This document shows, piece after piece, positions 1 through 7,793 of a stretch of 64,000 nt of DNA. The notes below the pieces were generated by a model. The model saw only the letters and a list, made by a program, of their open reading frames with translations, did no database searches and was not told where the DNA came from. A program made the translations under genes and the position numbers. Positions within the stretch are counted from its first letter, which is position 1. Each line of letters opens with the position of its first letter. Location of the stretch: contig SVMJ01000002.1 of assembly GCA_015067485.1 (NCBI GenBank), positions 121,060-185,059 on the forward strand. The letters are read 5' to 3'. Source of the stretch: Oscillospiraceae bacterium (GTDB lineage: Bacteria > Bacillota > Clostridia > Oscillospirales > JAAYXM01).

Positions 1-1287
1 AGCAATACACCGCTGATCCGTCAGCTGCTCCGCGCAGGCGCACTTGTTACCGTGTGTGATAAAAATCCACGCGAGAAGTTTGACCCTGCCCTGCTTGAAG
101 AATTCGCAAAAGCCGAGATGCGCTTGGGCGAAGACTATCTTGAAAATTTAGATGCGGAAATCATTTTTCGAACACCCGGGATGCGCCCCGATGTTCCGCA
201 GATTTTAGCCGCGGTAGAGCGCGGCGCGGTTTTGACCTCCGAGATGGAACAGTTTTTTGGGGTCTGCCCGTGCCCGATCATCGGCATCAGCGGAAGCGAC
301 GGAAAGACCACAACCACCACCATTATCTATGAACTGCTCAAGGCTGCAGGAAAGACCTGTTATGTGGGCGGTAATATCGGAACACCTTTACTCGATCGTG
401 CGGAAGAGATGGAAGAAGACCACGTCGCGGTGGTGGAACTCTCATCCTTCCAACTGATGACCATGAAGCAGTCTCCCACGGTCGCGGTCATTACAAACCT
501 CGCGCCGAATCATCTCGATATCCATACTTCCATGGAAGAATATGTGGAAGCGAAGACCAATCTGTATCGTCACGGAAACGGGCGCGTGGTGCTGAATCTC
601 GATAACGACATCACCCGCACACTCGGTGAAACGCTGGGCGAGCGCGTGCGCTGGTTCTCCCGCAAAGGGGACGCACACGTAAGGCTTTGCGACCGCGTGA
701 TTTATCGCGGGGAAACCCCTGTTTTGAACATTGACGATATCCGCATCCCCGGGATGCATAATGTGGAAAATTATATGGCGGCGATCGCCGCGGTGGAAGG
801 GATGGTATCCGACGAAGTCATCCGAGACGTGGCAAAGACTTTCGCAGGTGTTGCGCACCGCATGGAACTTGTGCGTGAAAAAGACGGAGTTCGCTATTAC
901 AACGACTCGATTGCATCCAGCCCCACCCGTACCATCGCGGGGCTGCGTGCATTCGACCGAAAAGTGATTCTCATCGCAGGCGGTAAAGACAAGGGTGTGC
1001 CGTTTGACGACCTGGGTCCCGCATCGGTGGAATTCTGCAAAGCGGTGGTGCTAAACGGTCCTACCATGGAGCGCATCCGTGATGCGATTCTTTCTGCACC
1101 CGGCTATTCGGAAAAGGAACTTCCCGTCTACTGCTGCGACAGTTTTGAAGCCGCGGTGGAAAAAGCGCATGAAATTGCGGAGCGTGGGGATATTGTTACC
1201 CTTTCTCCCGCGTGTACTTCATTTGACCGTTTTAAGAACTTCGCAGAACGCGGACTGTATTTCAAAAAACTGGTAGGAGAACTGTAA
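1..1287 (+). CDS. murD: UDP-N-acetylmuramoylalanine--D-glutamate ligase, 5' end outside window
   Basis: Adds D-glutamate to UDP-MurNAc-L-Ala in the cytoplasmic stage of peptidoglycan synthesis, using ATP. The frame is open from base 1 and the first residues (SNTPLIRQLL, then VCDKNP) belong to the N-terminal UDP-binding domain. The GTG at 52 is therefore internal, and a few dozen residues lie upstream of the window. The ATP loop GSDGKTTTT is at about nt 292-318, followed by the central-domain stretches ELSSFQL and TNLAPNHLD. The C-terminal ligase-domain motifs GGKDKG and SPACTSFDRF are intact. The next gene starts one base after the stop, so murD heads or belongs to the peptidase operon. Family assignment is secure. 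Confidence 0.95.
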   Translation, partial: SNTPLIRQLLRAGALVTVCDKNPREKFDPALLEEFAKAEMRLGEDYLENLDAEIIFRTPGMRPDVPQILAAVERGAVLTSEMEQFFGVCPCPIIGISGSDGKTTTTTIIYELLKAAGKTCYVGGNIGTPLLDRAEEMEEDHVAVVELSSFQLMTMKQSPTVAVITNLAPNHLDIHTSMEEYVEAKTNLYRHGNGRVVLNLDNDITRTLGETLGERVRWFSRKGDAHVRLCDRVIYRGETPVLNIDDIRIPGMHNVENYMAAIAAVEGMVSDEVIRDVAKTFAGVAHRMELVREKDGVRYYNDSIASSPTRTIAGLRAFDRKVILIAGGKDKGVPFDDLGPASVEFCKAVVLNGPTMERIRDAILSAPGYSEKELPVYCCDSFEAAVEKAHEIAERGDIVTLSPACTSFDRFKNFAERGLYFKKLVGEL

Positions 1288-1288
1288 A

Positions 1289-2326
1289 ATGGATTATTTA
1301 CAGCAGCTGCAACGCTTGTGCGCGACCCCTGCGCCGAGCGGATATGAATATCCCGCCGCTCGTCGGATCGCGCTGATGCTGGAACGGCAGATGGACAAGG
1401 TGGAAATCGACCCGCTCGGAAACGTGATTGGAGTGCTCTCGTGCGGAAAGAAGAACACAAAGACCGTGTTGCTTGACGCGCATATCGACGAGATCGGTCT
1501 CATCGTGAGCGGACATCAAGACGGATTTTTGAAATTTGAAGCCCTTGGTGGGGTGGATCTGCGCATCCTTCCCGGACGCGAGGTGCAGGTGTGCGCAGAA
1601 GAGACGTTCATCGGCGTGGTAACCTGTATGCCCCCGCATTTGCAGACACGAAGTGAGACGGAAAAGGCAATCAAAAAAGAAGCACTTTTCGTGGATGTCG
1701 GGCTTTCGCAGGAAGAAGCGCAAAAGAAGATTCCCGTGGGAACGCCCATGGTGTTTGCGGCGGACTGTGTCCGTTTGCAGAATAGGTGCATCAGCGGTCG
1801 CGCACTTGATGACCGTGCGTGCTTTTGCACCATTTTGCGCGCACTCGAACTCATCGCAAACGCAAAGCGGAATGTGGATGTTGTTGTGGTGGGCAGTGTG
1901 CAGGAAGAACTGGGTTGCCGCGGGGCACGCGTTGCGGGATATACGGTAAGTCCCGACTACGCGATCGCGGTAGATGTTACTCACGGCTCTACCCCGGATG
2001 CACCGAAGAGCAAGACCTTTGACATCGGGGGCGGGACTGTGATCGGAATGGGTCCAAACCTGCATCCGAACCTTACCAAACTCATGATGAAACTGGCAAA
2101 AGAAAAGAAGATCCCGCACAAGATCGAAGTGTGCGAAGGGCACACGGGTACCAATGCATGGGTCATTCAGACGGTGCGTGAAGGGATCAAGACCGGGCTT
2201 CTGGCTGTGCCGCTGAAATATATGCATACACCGGTGGAGACACTCAGCGAAAAGGATCTGGAGTCTACCGCAAAACTCCTTGCCGCCACCGTGTTGGCAC
2301 TCGGAGAGGAGGAGCGCCGTGTTTGA
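1289..2326 (+). CDS. M42 family metallopeptidase, copy 1 of 3
   Basis: A 345-residue cytoplasmic aminopeptidase of the M42 (TET/FrvX/YtoP) family, which uses two metal ions and usually forms 12-subunit tetrahedral shells that trim peptides. Family motifs seen in order are AHIDE (first metal ligand His), ALDDR (bridging Asp), QEELGCRGA (catalytic Glu and ligand Glu), VDVTHG (ligand Asp) and YMHTPVE (last ligand His). The usual GTDA near the C-terminus reads GTNA. It starts one base after murD and its stop lies inside the start region of copy 2, so the genes are translationally coupled. Substrate preference cannot be read from sequence. Confidence 0.88.
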   Translation: MDYLQQLQRLCATPAPSGYEYPAARRIALMLERQMDKVEIDPLGNVIGVLSCGKKNTKTVLLDAHIDEIGLIVSGHQDGFLKFEALGGVDLRILPGREVQVCAEETFIGVVTCMPPHLQTRSETEKAIKKEALFVDVGLSQEEAQKKIPVGTPMVFAADCVRLQNRCISGRALDDRACFCTILRALELIANAKRNVDVVVVGSVQEELGCRGARVAGYTVSPDYAIAVDVTHGSTPDAPKSKTFDIGGGTVIGMGPNLHPNLTKLMMKLAKEKKIPHKIEVCEGHTGTNAWVIQTVREGIKTGLLAVPLKYMHTPVETLSEKDLESTAKLLAATVLALGEEERRV

Positions 2327-3344
2327 GTTACTAAAGAAACTGTGTGATCTTCCCGGCGTTTCGGGAAGTGAGAGCGCGGTGCGTGATTTTATCCGTTCTG
2401 CCGCAAAACCTTATGCGGCAGAGATGTGGGAAGACTCCATCGGGAATCTGTTTGTGAAAAAGTGCGGCAAAGCGCGCCGAGAGGATACGCTCATGGTGTG
2501 TGCGCACATGGACGAAGTGGGGCTTATCATCCGTGAAATCACCGAAGACGGATATTTGAAATTCGCAAGCGTGGGCGGGGTGGATCATCGCATCCTGCTC
2601 GGAAAACGCGTGATGGTGGGGAAAAAACAAATCCCGGGTGTGATCGGCTCGCGTGCGGTGCATCTCATTGGCGCGAAAGAACGCGAAAATGTGCCCCGCG
2701 AAGAAGATTTGTATATCGATATCGGCACCACCAAGCGCTTGCAGGCGGAACGCAAGATTTCCCTTGGCGATGTCGCAAACTTTGAACCAAACTACCGTGC
2801 ATTCGGACAAGGGCTCATCTGCAGTAAAGCGATCGATGACCGCATCGGTTGTGCGGTGATGCTGAAACTTTTGCAGGAAGAAATCGCATATGACACCTGG
2901 TTTGTCTTTACGGTGCAGGAAGAAGTGGGGCTGCGCGGTGCGACCACCGCGGCGTATGCCATGAAACCCGACCGTGCGCTGGTTCTGGAAGGGACCACCG
3001 CGGCAGACCTTCCCGGAGTGGAAGGGGCACGTCGCGTTTGTGCAGTTGATGGCGGCGCGGTCATCGGGCTGATGGACGGGCGCACCATCTACGACAAAGG
3101 GATGTTTGCAACGCTCCGAACCCTTGCGGAAGAAAATAACATCCCGTGGCAAACCAAGCAAATGATCGCAGGGGGTACCGATGCCGGTGCCATCCAGCAA
3201 AGTCGGACAGGCGTGCGCTGTGCGAATATCGCGGCGCCTGTGCGCTACTTGCACGGTCCGACGAGTGTAACGAGCATTTCCGCGTGTGAAGCGTGCCTTG
3301 CGCTTGCGCGGCTTTATGTCAATCAGGAAGGAGAAGTGAAATGA
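2319..3344 (+). CDS. M42 family metallopeptidase, copy 2 of 3
   Basis: A 341-residue paralogue of the preceding gene. The GTG at 2319 is chosen because a GGAGAGGAGGAG Shine-Dalgarno run ends six bases before it and the family N-terminus aligns there; an in-frame start at 2280 would add 13 unrelated residues. Motifs are AHMDE, AIDDR, QEEVGLRGA, AGGTDAGAI and YLHGP. The position that is Asp in the other two copies (VDV) is Glu here (LEGTTA), and the residues after the last His depart from HSPVE/HTPVE. In related two-metal exopeptidases an Asp/Glu swap at this ligand can change the type of peptide end used. Overlaps copy 1 by 8 bases. Confidence 0.87.
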   Translation: MFELLKKLCDLPGVSGSESAVRDFIRSAAKPYAAEMWEDSIGNLFVKKCGKARREDTLMVCAHMDEVGLIIREITEDGYLKFASVGGVDHRILLGKRVMVGKKQIPGVIGSRAVHLIGAKERENVPREEDLYIDIGTTKRLQAERKISLGDVANFEPNYRAFGQGLICSKAIDDRIGCAVMLKLLQEEIAYDTWFVFTVQEEVGLRGATTAAYAMKPDRALVLEGTTAADLPGVEGARRVCAVDGGAVIGLMDGRTIYDKGMFATLRTLAEENNIPWQTKQMIAGGTDAGAIQQSRTGVRCANIAAPVRYLHGPTSVTSISACEACLALARLYVNQEGEVK

Positions 3345-4309
3345 AGCATCTCACAACACTTCTGAATACAGTTTCCCCGAGCGGTGCGGAAGAATCCCGC
3401 CGCGCGGTGATCGAATCGATTGCCGCACCGTTTGCGGATGAGATCACCACCGATGCTTTGGGGAATCTCATCGTCCACAAAAAAGGCGACGGGGCAAAGG
3501 TGTTGCTCTGTGCACATATGGACACGATCGGCATGATCGCAACCCGCGTGGAAGACGGGTTTGTCCGTTTTGGCGCGCTCGGCGGTTTGAATGTACTTGA
3601 TTTGCAAAACATCCCGGTCCGTTTTGAAAACGGCACTTGCGGGGTGCTCTCCTATGACGGGAAGATTCCCGCAAAAGACCGCAAATTGCACCATTGTTTC
3701 ATTGATGTTGGTGATGGTACGGTTCAGCTGGGCGACTGCGCGGTGTTTGACGGCGAGATGAGAAAATTGGGCGAGCATAAAATCAGCGCGCCGTATCTTG
3801 ACAATACGCTTGGTTGTGCCATCTTGCTCGAAGTTTTGGAAAACTTGAAAAAGACCGAATACGATGTGTATTTTGTCTTCACGGTGCAGGAAGAAGTGGG
3901 TCTGCGCGGGGCAAAAACCGCGGCGTTTGGGATTGAACCCAAGTACGCGATTGCGGTGGATGTAACCGACACGGGCGACCTTCCCGAAACCAACGTACAA
4001 ATGGAAACCAAACTCGGCGGCGGTGCCGCCATCAAGATTATGGACCGCTCCATCGTGTGCCATCCCAAGATGGTGCAGGTGTTAAAAGAGACCGCAGAGA
4101 AGAACGACATCCCGCATCAGTCGGAAGTTCTGACCGCGGGCGGCTGCGATGCGGGGGCGATCCATTTGAGCGGAAGCGGAGTCATCACCGGTGGGGTGAG
4201 CGTGCCTGTTCGTTATGTCCATTCTCCGTGTGAAACCGCAGACCTGCGTGATGCTCTTGCCGCGGTGAAACTGCTCCTTGCGGTTTTGGAACAGGGAGTT
4301 TTTGCATGA
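3341..4309 (+). CDS. M42 family metallopeptidase, copy 3 of 3
   Basis: A 322-residue third paralogue. The ATG at 3341 overlaps the TGA of copy 2 (ATGA) and is preceded by AGGAAGGAG at 3325-3333; an upstream in-frame start would add 16 residues without family similarity. Motifs: AHMDT (the usual Glu after Asp is Thr), LDNT, QEEVGLRGA, VDVTDTGD, AGGCDAGAI and YVHSPCE. The metal ligands all appear present. Three adjacent, coupled but divergent M42 genes suggest subunits with different specificities made together, possibly in mixed assemblies as reported for archaeal TET proteins; that is inference. Its stop overlaps the next start by ATGA. Confidence 0.87.
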   Translation: MKHLTTLLNTVSPSGAEESRRAVIESIAAPFADEITTDALGNLIVHKKGDGAKVLLCAHMDTIGMIATRVEDGFVRFGALGGLNVLDLQNIPVRFENGTCGVLSYDGKIPAKDRKLHHCFIDVGDGTVQLGDCAVFDGEMRKLGEHKISAPYLDNTLGCAILLEVLENLKKTEYDVYFVFTVQEEVGLRGAKTAAFGIEPKYAIAVDVTDTGDLPETNVQMETKLGGGAAIKIMDRSIVCHPKMVQVLKETAEKNDIPHQSEVLTAGGCDAGAIHLSGSGVITGGVSVPVRYVHSPCETADLRDALAAVKLLLAVLEQGVFA

Positions 4310-4617
4310 ACACATTTGAGCGGATTTACCGCGTGGTGGAGATGATTCCCCGTGGAACAGTCGCGACTTACGGACAAGTTGCCGCACTTGCGGGAAATCC
4401 TCGCTGGTCGCAAATCGTGGGCTATGCGCTCCATGTCAACCCCAGACCGGGCGAGATCCCGTGCCACCGAGTGGTCAACCGATTCGGCGAGACCGCAAAG
4501 GCGTTCGCGTTCGGTGGGGAAGATATGCAAAAGAAACTGCTCATGCAGGAAGGGGTCGCATTCTCCGAAGACGGGCGTGTGGATCTCACGCGGTTTCAAT
4601 GGAACGGGGTCAATTAA
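4306..4617 (+). CDS. MGMT-family DNA-binding domain protein with PCHR cysteine
   Basis: A 103-residue protein made only of the C-terminal DNA-binding/active-site domain of O6-alkylguanine-DNA alkyltransferases. The motif IPCHRVV retains the alkyl-acceptor cysteine, unlike alkyltransferase-like (ATL) proteins, which carry Trp there. The N-terminal domain of full Ogt/Ada enzymes is absent. It could be a minimal alkyltransferase or an ATL-type damage sensor that feeds nucleotide excision repair. It overlaps the peptidase stop by ATGA, so it is cotranslated with the M42 genes, although no functional link is obvious. Confidence 0.85.
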   Translation: MNTFERIYRVVEMIPRGTVATYGQVAALAGNPRWSQIVGYALHVNPRPGEIPCHRVVNRFGETAKAFAFGGEDMQKKLLMQEGVAFSEDGRVDLTRFQWNGVN

Positions 4618-4629
4618 GGAGAGAGTGAT

Positions 4630-5559
4630 ATGAACTTATTGCATCTGAAATACGCGGTGGAAGTGGAAAAGACAGGTTCCATCACACAGGCCGCAGAAAA
4701 TCTGTTTATGGGACAACCTAATCTGAGTAAAGCAATCAAGGAACTGGAAGCAAGCGTGGGGATGCTCATCTTCAAGCGTACCCCGAAAGGGGTTGCACCC
4801 ACCCCGAAGGGGGCGGAATTTCTCAAGCAGGCGCGCGCCATCTTGGATCAAATGGAAGCGCTGGAAGCACAGTATCATCCCGAGCGGGAAGACCGTGTTT
4901 CGTTCCATGTGTGTATTCCGCGTGCCAGTTACATTGCGTATGCGTTTGCAAACTTCGTCAAGAGCCTGGACTCGGGAAAACGGATCGATATCAACTTCCG
5001 TGAAACCAGTTCAATCGAGACGGTGGGCTGCGTTTCCCGCGGTGAATTTGACATCGGTATCATTCGATACAGTATGCAGTATGAAAAATACTTCATGAAC
5101 CTTTTGGTGGAAAAAGGGTTGCAGTTTGAGCCGGTGTGTTCGTTTGAAAAAGTTGTCTTGATGGAAAAGCACCATGTGCTTGCAAGTCAGGAGACCATCA
5201 GGGAAGCCGAACTCGCTCCGTATATCGAGATTGCACACGGAGACCACGCGGTGCCGTATCTGTCCTTTTCCGAAATGCGCGAAGAAGAGCCGCGTCTCGG
5301 TTCGCGCACCATTCATATCTATGAGCGTGGCAGTCAGTTCTGCTTGCTGAAACGGGTGCCCGATACATATATGTGGGTATCGCCGATGCCCGACGAGCTG
5401 CTCGATCGCCACGGTCTGGCACAACGCCGTTGTGTTGACGGACACCGCGCGCATCGCGACCTACTCATCTATACAAAGGGTCGTCGCCTGACCAAGCCCG
5501 AGCAGGCGTTCTTGCGAGAAGTCCAAAGCGTGCGAGACGATTTGGGAATGCACGAATAA
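4630..5559 (+). CDS. LysR family transcriptional regulator
   Basis: A 309-residue LysR-type regulator. An N-terminal winged helix-turn-helix (residues 1-60, with ITQAAENLFMGQPNLSKAIK) is followed by a linker helix and a two-lobed effector-binding domain. The ATG at 4630 has AAGGAGAGAG upstream (4616-4625). It is the last gene of the murD-M42-MGMT run and is followed by a clear terminator; the alcohol dehydrogenase behind it has its own promoter. LysR proteins usually act on neighbouring promoters, so the peptidase genes or adh are candidates. The effector is unknown. Confidence 0.9.
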   Translation: MNLLHLKYAVEVEKTGSITQAAENLFMGQPNLSKAIKELEASVGMLIFKRTPKGVAPTPKGAEFLKQARAILDQMEALEAQYHPEREDRVSFHVCIPRASYIAYAFANFVKSLDSGKRIDINFRETSSIETVGCVSRGEFDIGIIRYSMQYEKYFMNLLVEKGLQFEPVCSFEKVVLMEKHHVLASQETIREAELAPYIEIAHGDHAVPYLSFSEMREEEPRLGSRTIHIYERGSQFCLLKRVPDTYMWVSPMPDELLDRHGLAQRRCVDGHRAHRDLLIYTKGRRLTKPEQAFLREVQSVRDDLGMHE

Positions 5560-5571
5560 CTGTATTTTTCG

Positions 5572-5608
5572 AAGTATGCTCACAGGAATATGGGGGCATA
5601 CTTTTTTT
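5572..5608 (+). terminator. Intrinsic terminator after LysR gene
   Basis: An 8-bp stem (AAGTATGC / GCATACTT) with a 16-base loop runs straight into a T tract. It separates the murD-to-LysR transcript from the adh promoter immediately downstream. Confidence 0.75.
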
Positions 5609-5611
5609 ATA

Positions 5612-5640
5612 TTGGACGAAACCGAATAAATGTGTTAAAT
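5612..5640 (+). promoter_or_regulatory. Sigma-A-type promoter of adh
   Basis: TTGGAC at 5612-5617 and TTAAAT at 5635-5640 are separated by 17 bases. The -10 element lies inside the Rex-like palindrome listed next, so a bound repressor would block RNA polymerase. The transcript would have a leader of about 75 nt before the adh start. Confidence 0.55.
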
Positions 5641-5648
5641 TTTTAACA
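5633..5648. promoter_or_regulatory. Rex-like operator upstream of adh
   Basis: TGTTAA-ATTT-TTAACA is a perfect 16-bp palindrome that matches the core of the Rex consensus TTGTTAANNNNTTAACAA. Rex is the NADH/NAD+ sensing repressor of Firmicutes, and alcohol dehydrogenase genes are among its standard targets. The site overlaps the predicted -10 element. No rex gene is in the window. Confidence 0.65.
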
Positions 5649-5720
5649 GAACCAAAATCATTTCTGCCAAACGATGCAGAGATGAAGTAAAAATCAAGAG
5701 TAAAACAGGAGGGTATTTTC

Positions 5721-6776
5721 ATGAAAGGCTACGCAATGCTTGGAATCGGTAAAACCGGTTGGATCGAGAAAGAGAGACCCGCATGCGGTCCGCTCGATGC
5801 GATCGTCCGCCCCATCGCAATCTCCCCGTGTACTTCTGACGTGCACACCGTTTGGGAAGGCGCAATCGGTGAAAGAACCGATATGATCCTTGGCCACGAA
5901 GCAGTTGGTGAAGTGGTCGAAGTTGGCGCATTGGTCAATGATTTCAAAGTCGGCGACCGCGTCATTGTACCGGCAATCACTCCGGACTGGAGCAAGGTTG
6001 AATCCCAGGCAGGATATTCCATGCACTCGGGCGGTATGCTCGCAGGTTGGAAATTCTCCAACTTCAAAGACGGCGTCTTTGGTGAATACTTCCATGTAAA
6101 TGAAGCAGACGGCAACCTCGCACTCCTGCCCGATGGCATCGACCCGGCAGACGCGGTCATGCTGAGTGATATGGTTCCGACCGGATTCCACGGCGTGGAA
6201 CTTGCAGACGTCCAGTTCGGTGACAGCGTTGTTGTCATCGGTATCGGCCCTGTCGGTCTCATGTCGGTCGCGGCAGCAGCTCTGCGCGGTGCGTCCAACC
6301 TGTATGCGGTCGGCTCCCGTCCGAACTGCATCCAGATCGCAAAAGAATACGGTGCAACCGATATCATCAACTACCGTGAAGGCGACATCGTCGAACAGAT
6401 CATGGAAAAGACCCATGGTAAGGGTGTTGACCGCGTGGTCATCGCAGGTGGCGACAACGACACCTTCATCCAGGCGGTTCAGATGCTCAAACCGGGCGGA
6501 AGAATCGGTAACGTCAACTACCTGGGCGGTGGCGACTACGTCCGCATCCCGCGTGTGGAATGGGGCTGCGGTATGGGTCATAAGACGGTCGCAGGCGGCT
6601 TGATGCCGGGTGGACGCCTCCGCATGGAAAAACTGGTCACCCTGCTTCAGACCGGTCGTTTGGATACCGGCAAACTCCTTACCCACAAACTCTACGGGTT
6701 TGACAAGGCAGAAGAAGCACTCATGCTGATGAAGGATAAGCCGAAAGATCTCATCAAACCGGTTGTCATTCTCTAA
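5721..6776 (+). CDS. adh: NADP-dependent secondary alcohol dehydrogenase
   Basis: A 351-residue zinc medium-chain dehydrogenase that closely follows the Clostridium beijerinckii / Thermoanaerobacter brockii enzymes, which interconvert secondary alcohols and ketones (isopropanol/acetone, 2-butanol/butanone) with NADP(H). Catalytic zinc ligands fall at Cys37, His59 and Asp150, with Glu60 next to His59. The nucleotide site has VVIGIGPVGL, and the NADP-recognition residues Gly198, Ser199, Arg200 and Tyr218 are all present. The structural-zinc cysteine lobe is absent, as in this subfamily. RBS AGGAGG at 5708-5713. It is monocistronic between its own promoter/Rex-like site and a strong terminator. 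Confidence 0.92.
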   Translation: MKGYAMLGIGKTGWIEKERPACGPLDAIVRPIAISPCTSDVHTVWEGAIGERTDMILGHEAVGEVVEVGALVNDFKVGDRVIVPAITPDWSKVESQAGYSMHSGGMLAGWKFSNFKDGVFGEYFHVNEADGNLALLPDGIDPADAVMLSDMVPTGFHGVELADVQFGDSVVVIGIGPVGLMSVAAAALRGASNLYAVGSRPNCIQIAKEYGATDIINYREGDIVEQIMEKTHGKGVDRVVIAGGDNDTFIQAVQMLKPGGRIGNVNYLGGGDYVRIPRVEWGCGMGHKTVAGGLMPGGRLRMEKLVTLLQTGRLDTGKLLTHKLYGFDKAEEALMLMKDKPKDLIKPVVIL

Positions 6777-6782
6777 TCAAAT

Positions 6783-6829
6783 ACGGCTCAAAACCAATTT
6801 TGGTTTTGAGCCGTCCTTTCTTTTTATTA
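6783..6829 (+). terminator. Intrinsic terminator after adh
   Basis: A 14-bp perfect stem (6783-6796 with 6801-6814, ACGGCTCAAAACCA arm) and ATTT loop are followed by CCTTTCTTTTT. Confidence 0.9.
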
Positions 6830-6857
6830 CCATTGACAAAAAAATATCAAAAAGCTC

Positions 6858-6886
6858 TTGTTTTATCTGCAAATTTGTTCTACAAT
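6858..6886 (+). promoter_or_regulatory. Sigma-A-type promoter of the nfn-hyd operon
   Basis: TTGTTT at 6858-6863 and TACAAT at 6881-6886 have a 17-base spacer. They lie 55 bases before the first gene of the transhydrogenase/hydrogenase cluster. A short inverted repeat (CGCAA/TTGCG) sits in the leader at about 6896-6920. Confidence 0.6.
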
Positions 6887-6941
6887 AGAAAGGACGCAAT
6901 GTTTCCGAAAAAGCGTTGCGCCCAAATGATTTTAGAAAGAT

Positions 6942-7793
6942 GTGAGAGACTTGTATAAGATCGTGAACAAGAAAGAGCTCAATCCGACAGTCACTCTGCT
7001 TGAGATTGAAGCGCCTCGTGTTGCGAAAAAAGCAGAACCGGGGCAGTTCATTATTTTACGTGTCAATGAAGAAGGCGAGCGCATCCCGCTCACCATCGCG
7101 GATTTTGACCGTGAGCGAGGAACCGTAACAATTATCTTCCAGCTCGTCGGTGCAACCACCAAGCAGCTTGGCGCAATGAACGTCGGTGATGAACTCAGCG
7201 ACTTTGTCGGTCCGCTTGGCACCCCGTCTCATACCGAAGGGCTCAAGAAAGTCGCGGTCATCGGCGGTGGCGTCGGTTGTGCGATTGCATACCCGGTCGC
7301 AAAGAAACTGCATGAACAGGGAACCACCGTTCATTCCATCGTTGGTTTCCGCTGTAAAGATTTGGTCATCCTGGAAGATGAATTCAACGCGGTCAGCGAT
7401 GTCATGAAAATTATGACCGATGATGGTACCCACGGCACCAAGGGTCTGGTCACCGATGCACTCAGAGAACTCATTGAAAGCGGTGAGCAGTATGACGAAG
7501 TCATCGCGATCGGTCCGGTCATCATGATGAAGTTTGTTTCCAAACTCACCAAGGAATTTGGCATCAAAACCACCGTCAGCATGAACCCGATCATGATCGA
7601 CGGTACCGGTATGTGCGGCGGTTGCCGCCTGACCGTTGGCGGCGAAACCAAGTTCGCGTGTGTCGACGGTCCGGACTTTGACGGACATTTGGTCGATTTC
7701 GATCAGCTCATGAAGAGAAATCAGATGTACCGTCCGTTTGAACAGGAAAAAGATTGCAATCTTTTGAAGAAGGGGGAAGAAGCAAATGCCTAA
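6942..7793 (+). CDS. nfnA: NfnA: ferredoxin-NADP+ transhydrogenase small subunit
   Basis: A 283-residue FAD/NAD-binding reductase subunit of the sulfide dehydrogenase/dihydroorotate dehydrogenase electron-transfer type. With NfnB it makes the cytoplasmic flavin-based bifurcating enzyme that couples NADH and reduced ferredoxin to NADPH. Seen: the FAD-domain stretch around RIPLTIADFD, the NAD site AVIGGGVGCAIAYP, and the C-terminal [2Fe-2S] cysteines in GMCGGCRLTVGGETKFAC. The start is uncertain: GTG 6942 or TTG 6951, which would give the usual LYKI beginning. It overlaps nfnB by 8 bases. The same family also includes sulfide:acceptor oxidoreductases, but the NfnB partner and hydrogenase context favour Nfn. 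Confidence 0.85.
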   Translation: MRDLYKIVNKKELNPTVTLLEIEAPRVAKKAEPGQFIILRVNEEGERIPLTIADFDRERGTVTIIFQLVGATTKQLGAMNVGDELSDFVGPLGTPSHTEGLKKVAVIGGGVGCAIAYPVAKKLHEQGTTVHSIVGFRCKDLVILEDEFNAVSDVMKIMTDDGTHGTKGLVTDALRELIESGEQYDEVIAIGPVIMMKFVSKLTKEFGIKTTVSMNPIMIDGTGMCGGCRLTVGGETKFACVDGPDFDGHLVDFDQLMKRNQMYRPFEQEKDCNLLKKGEEANA

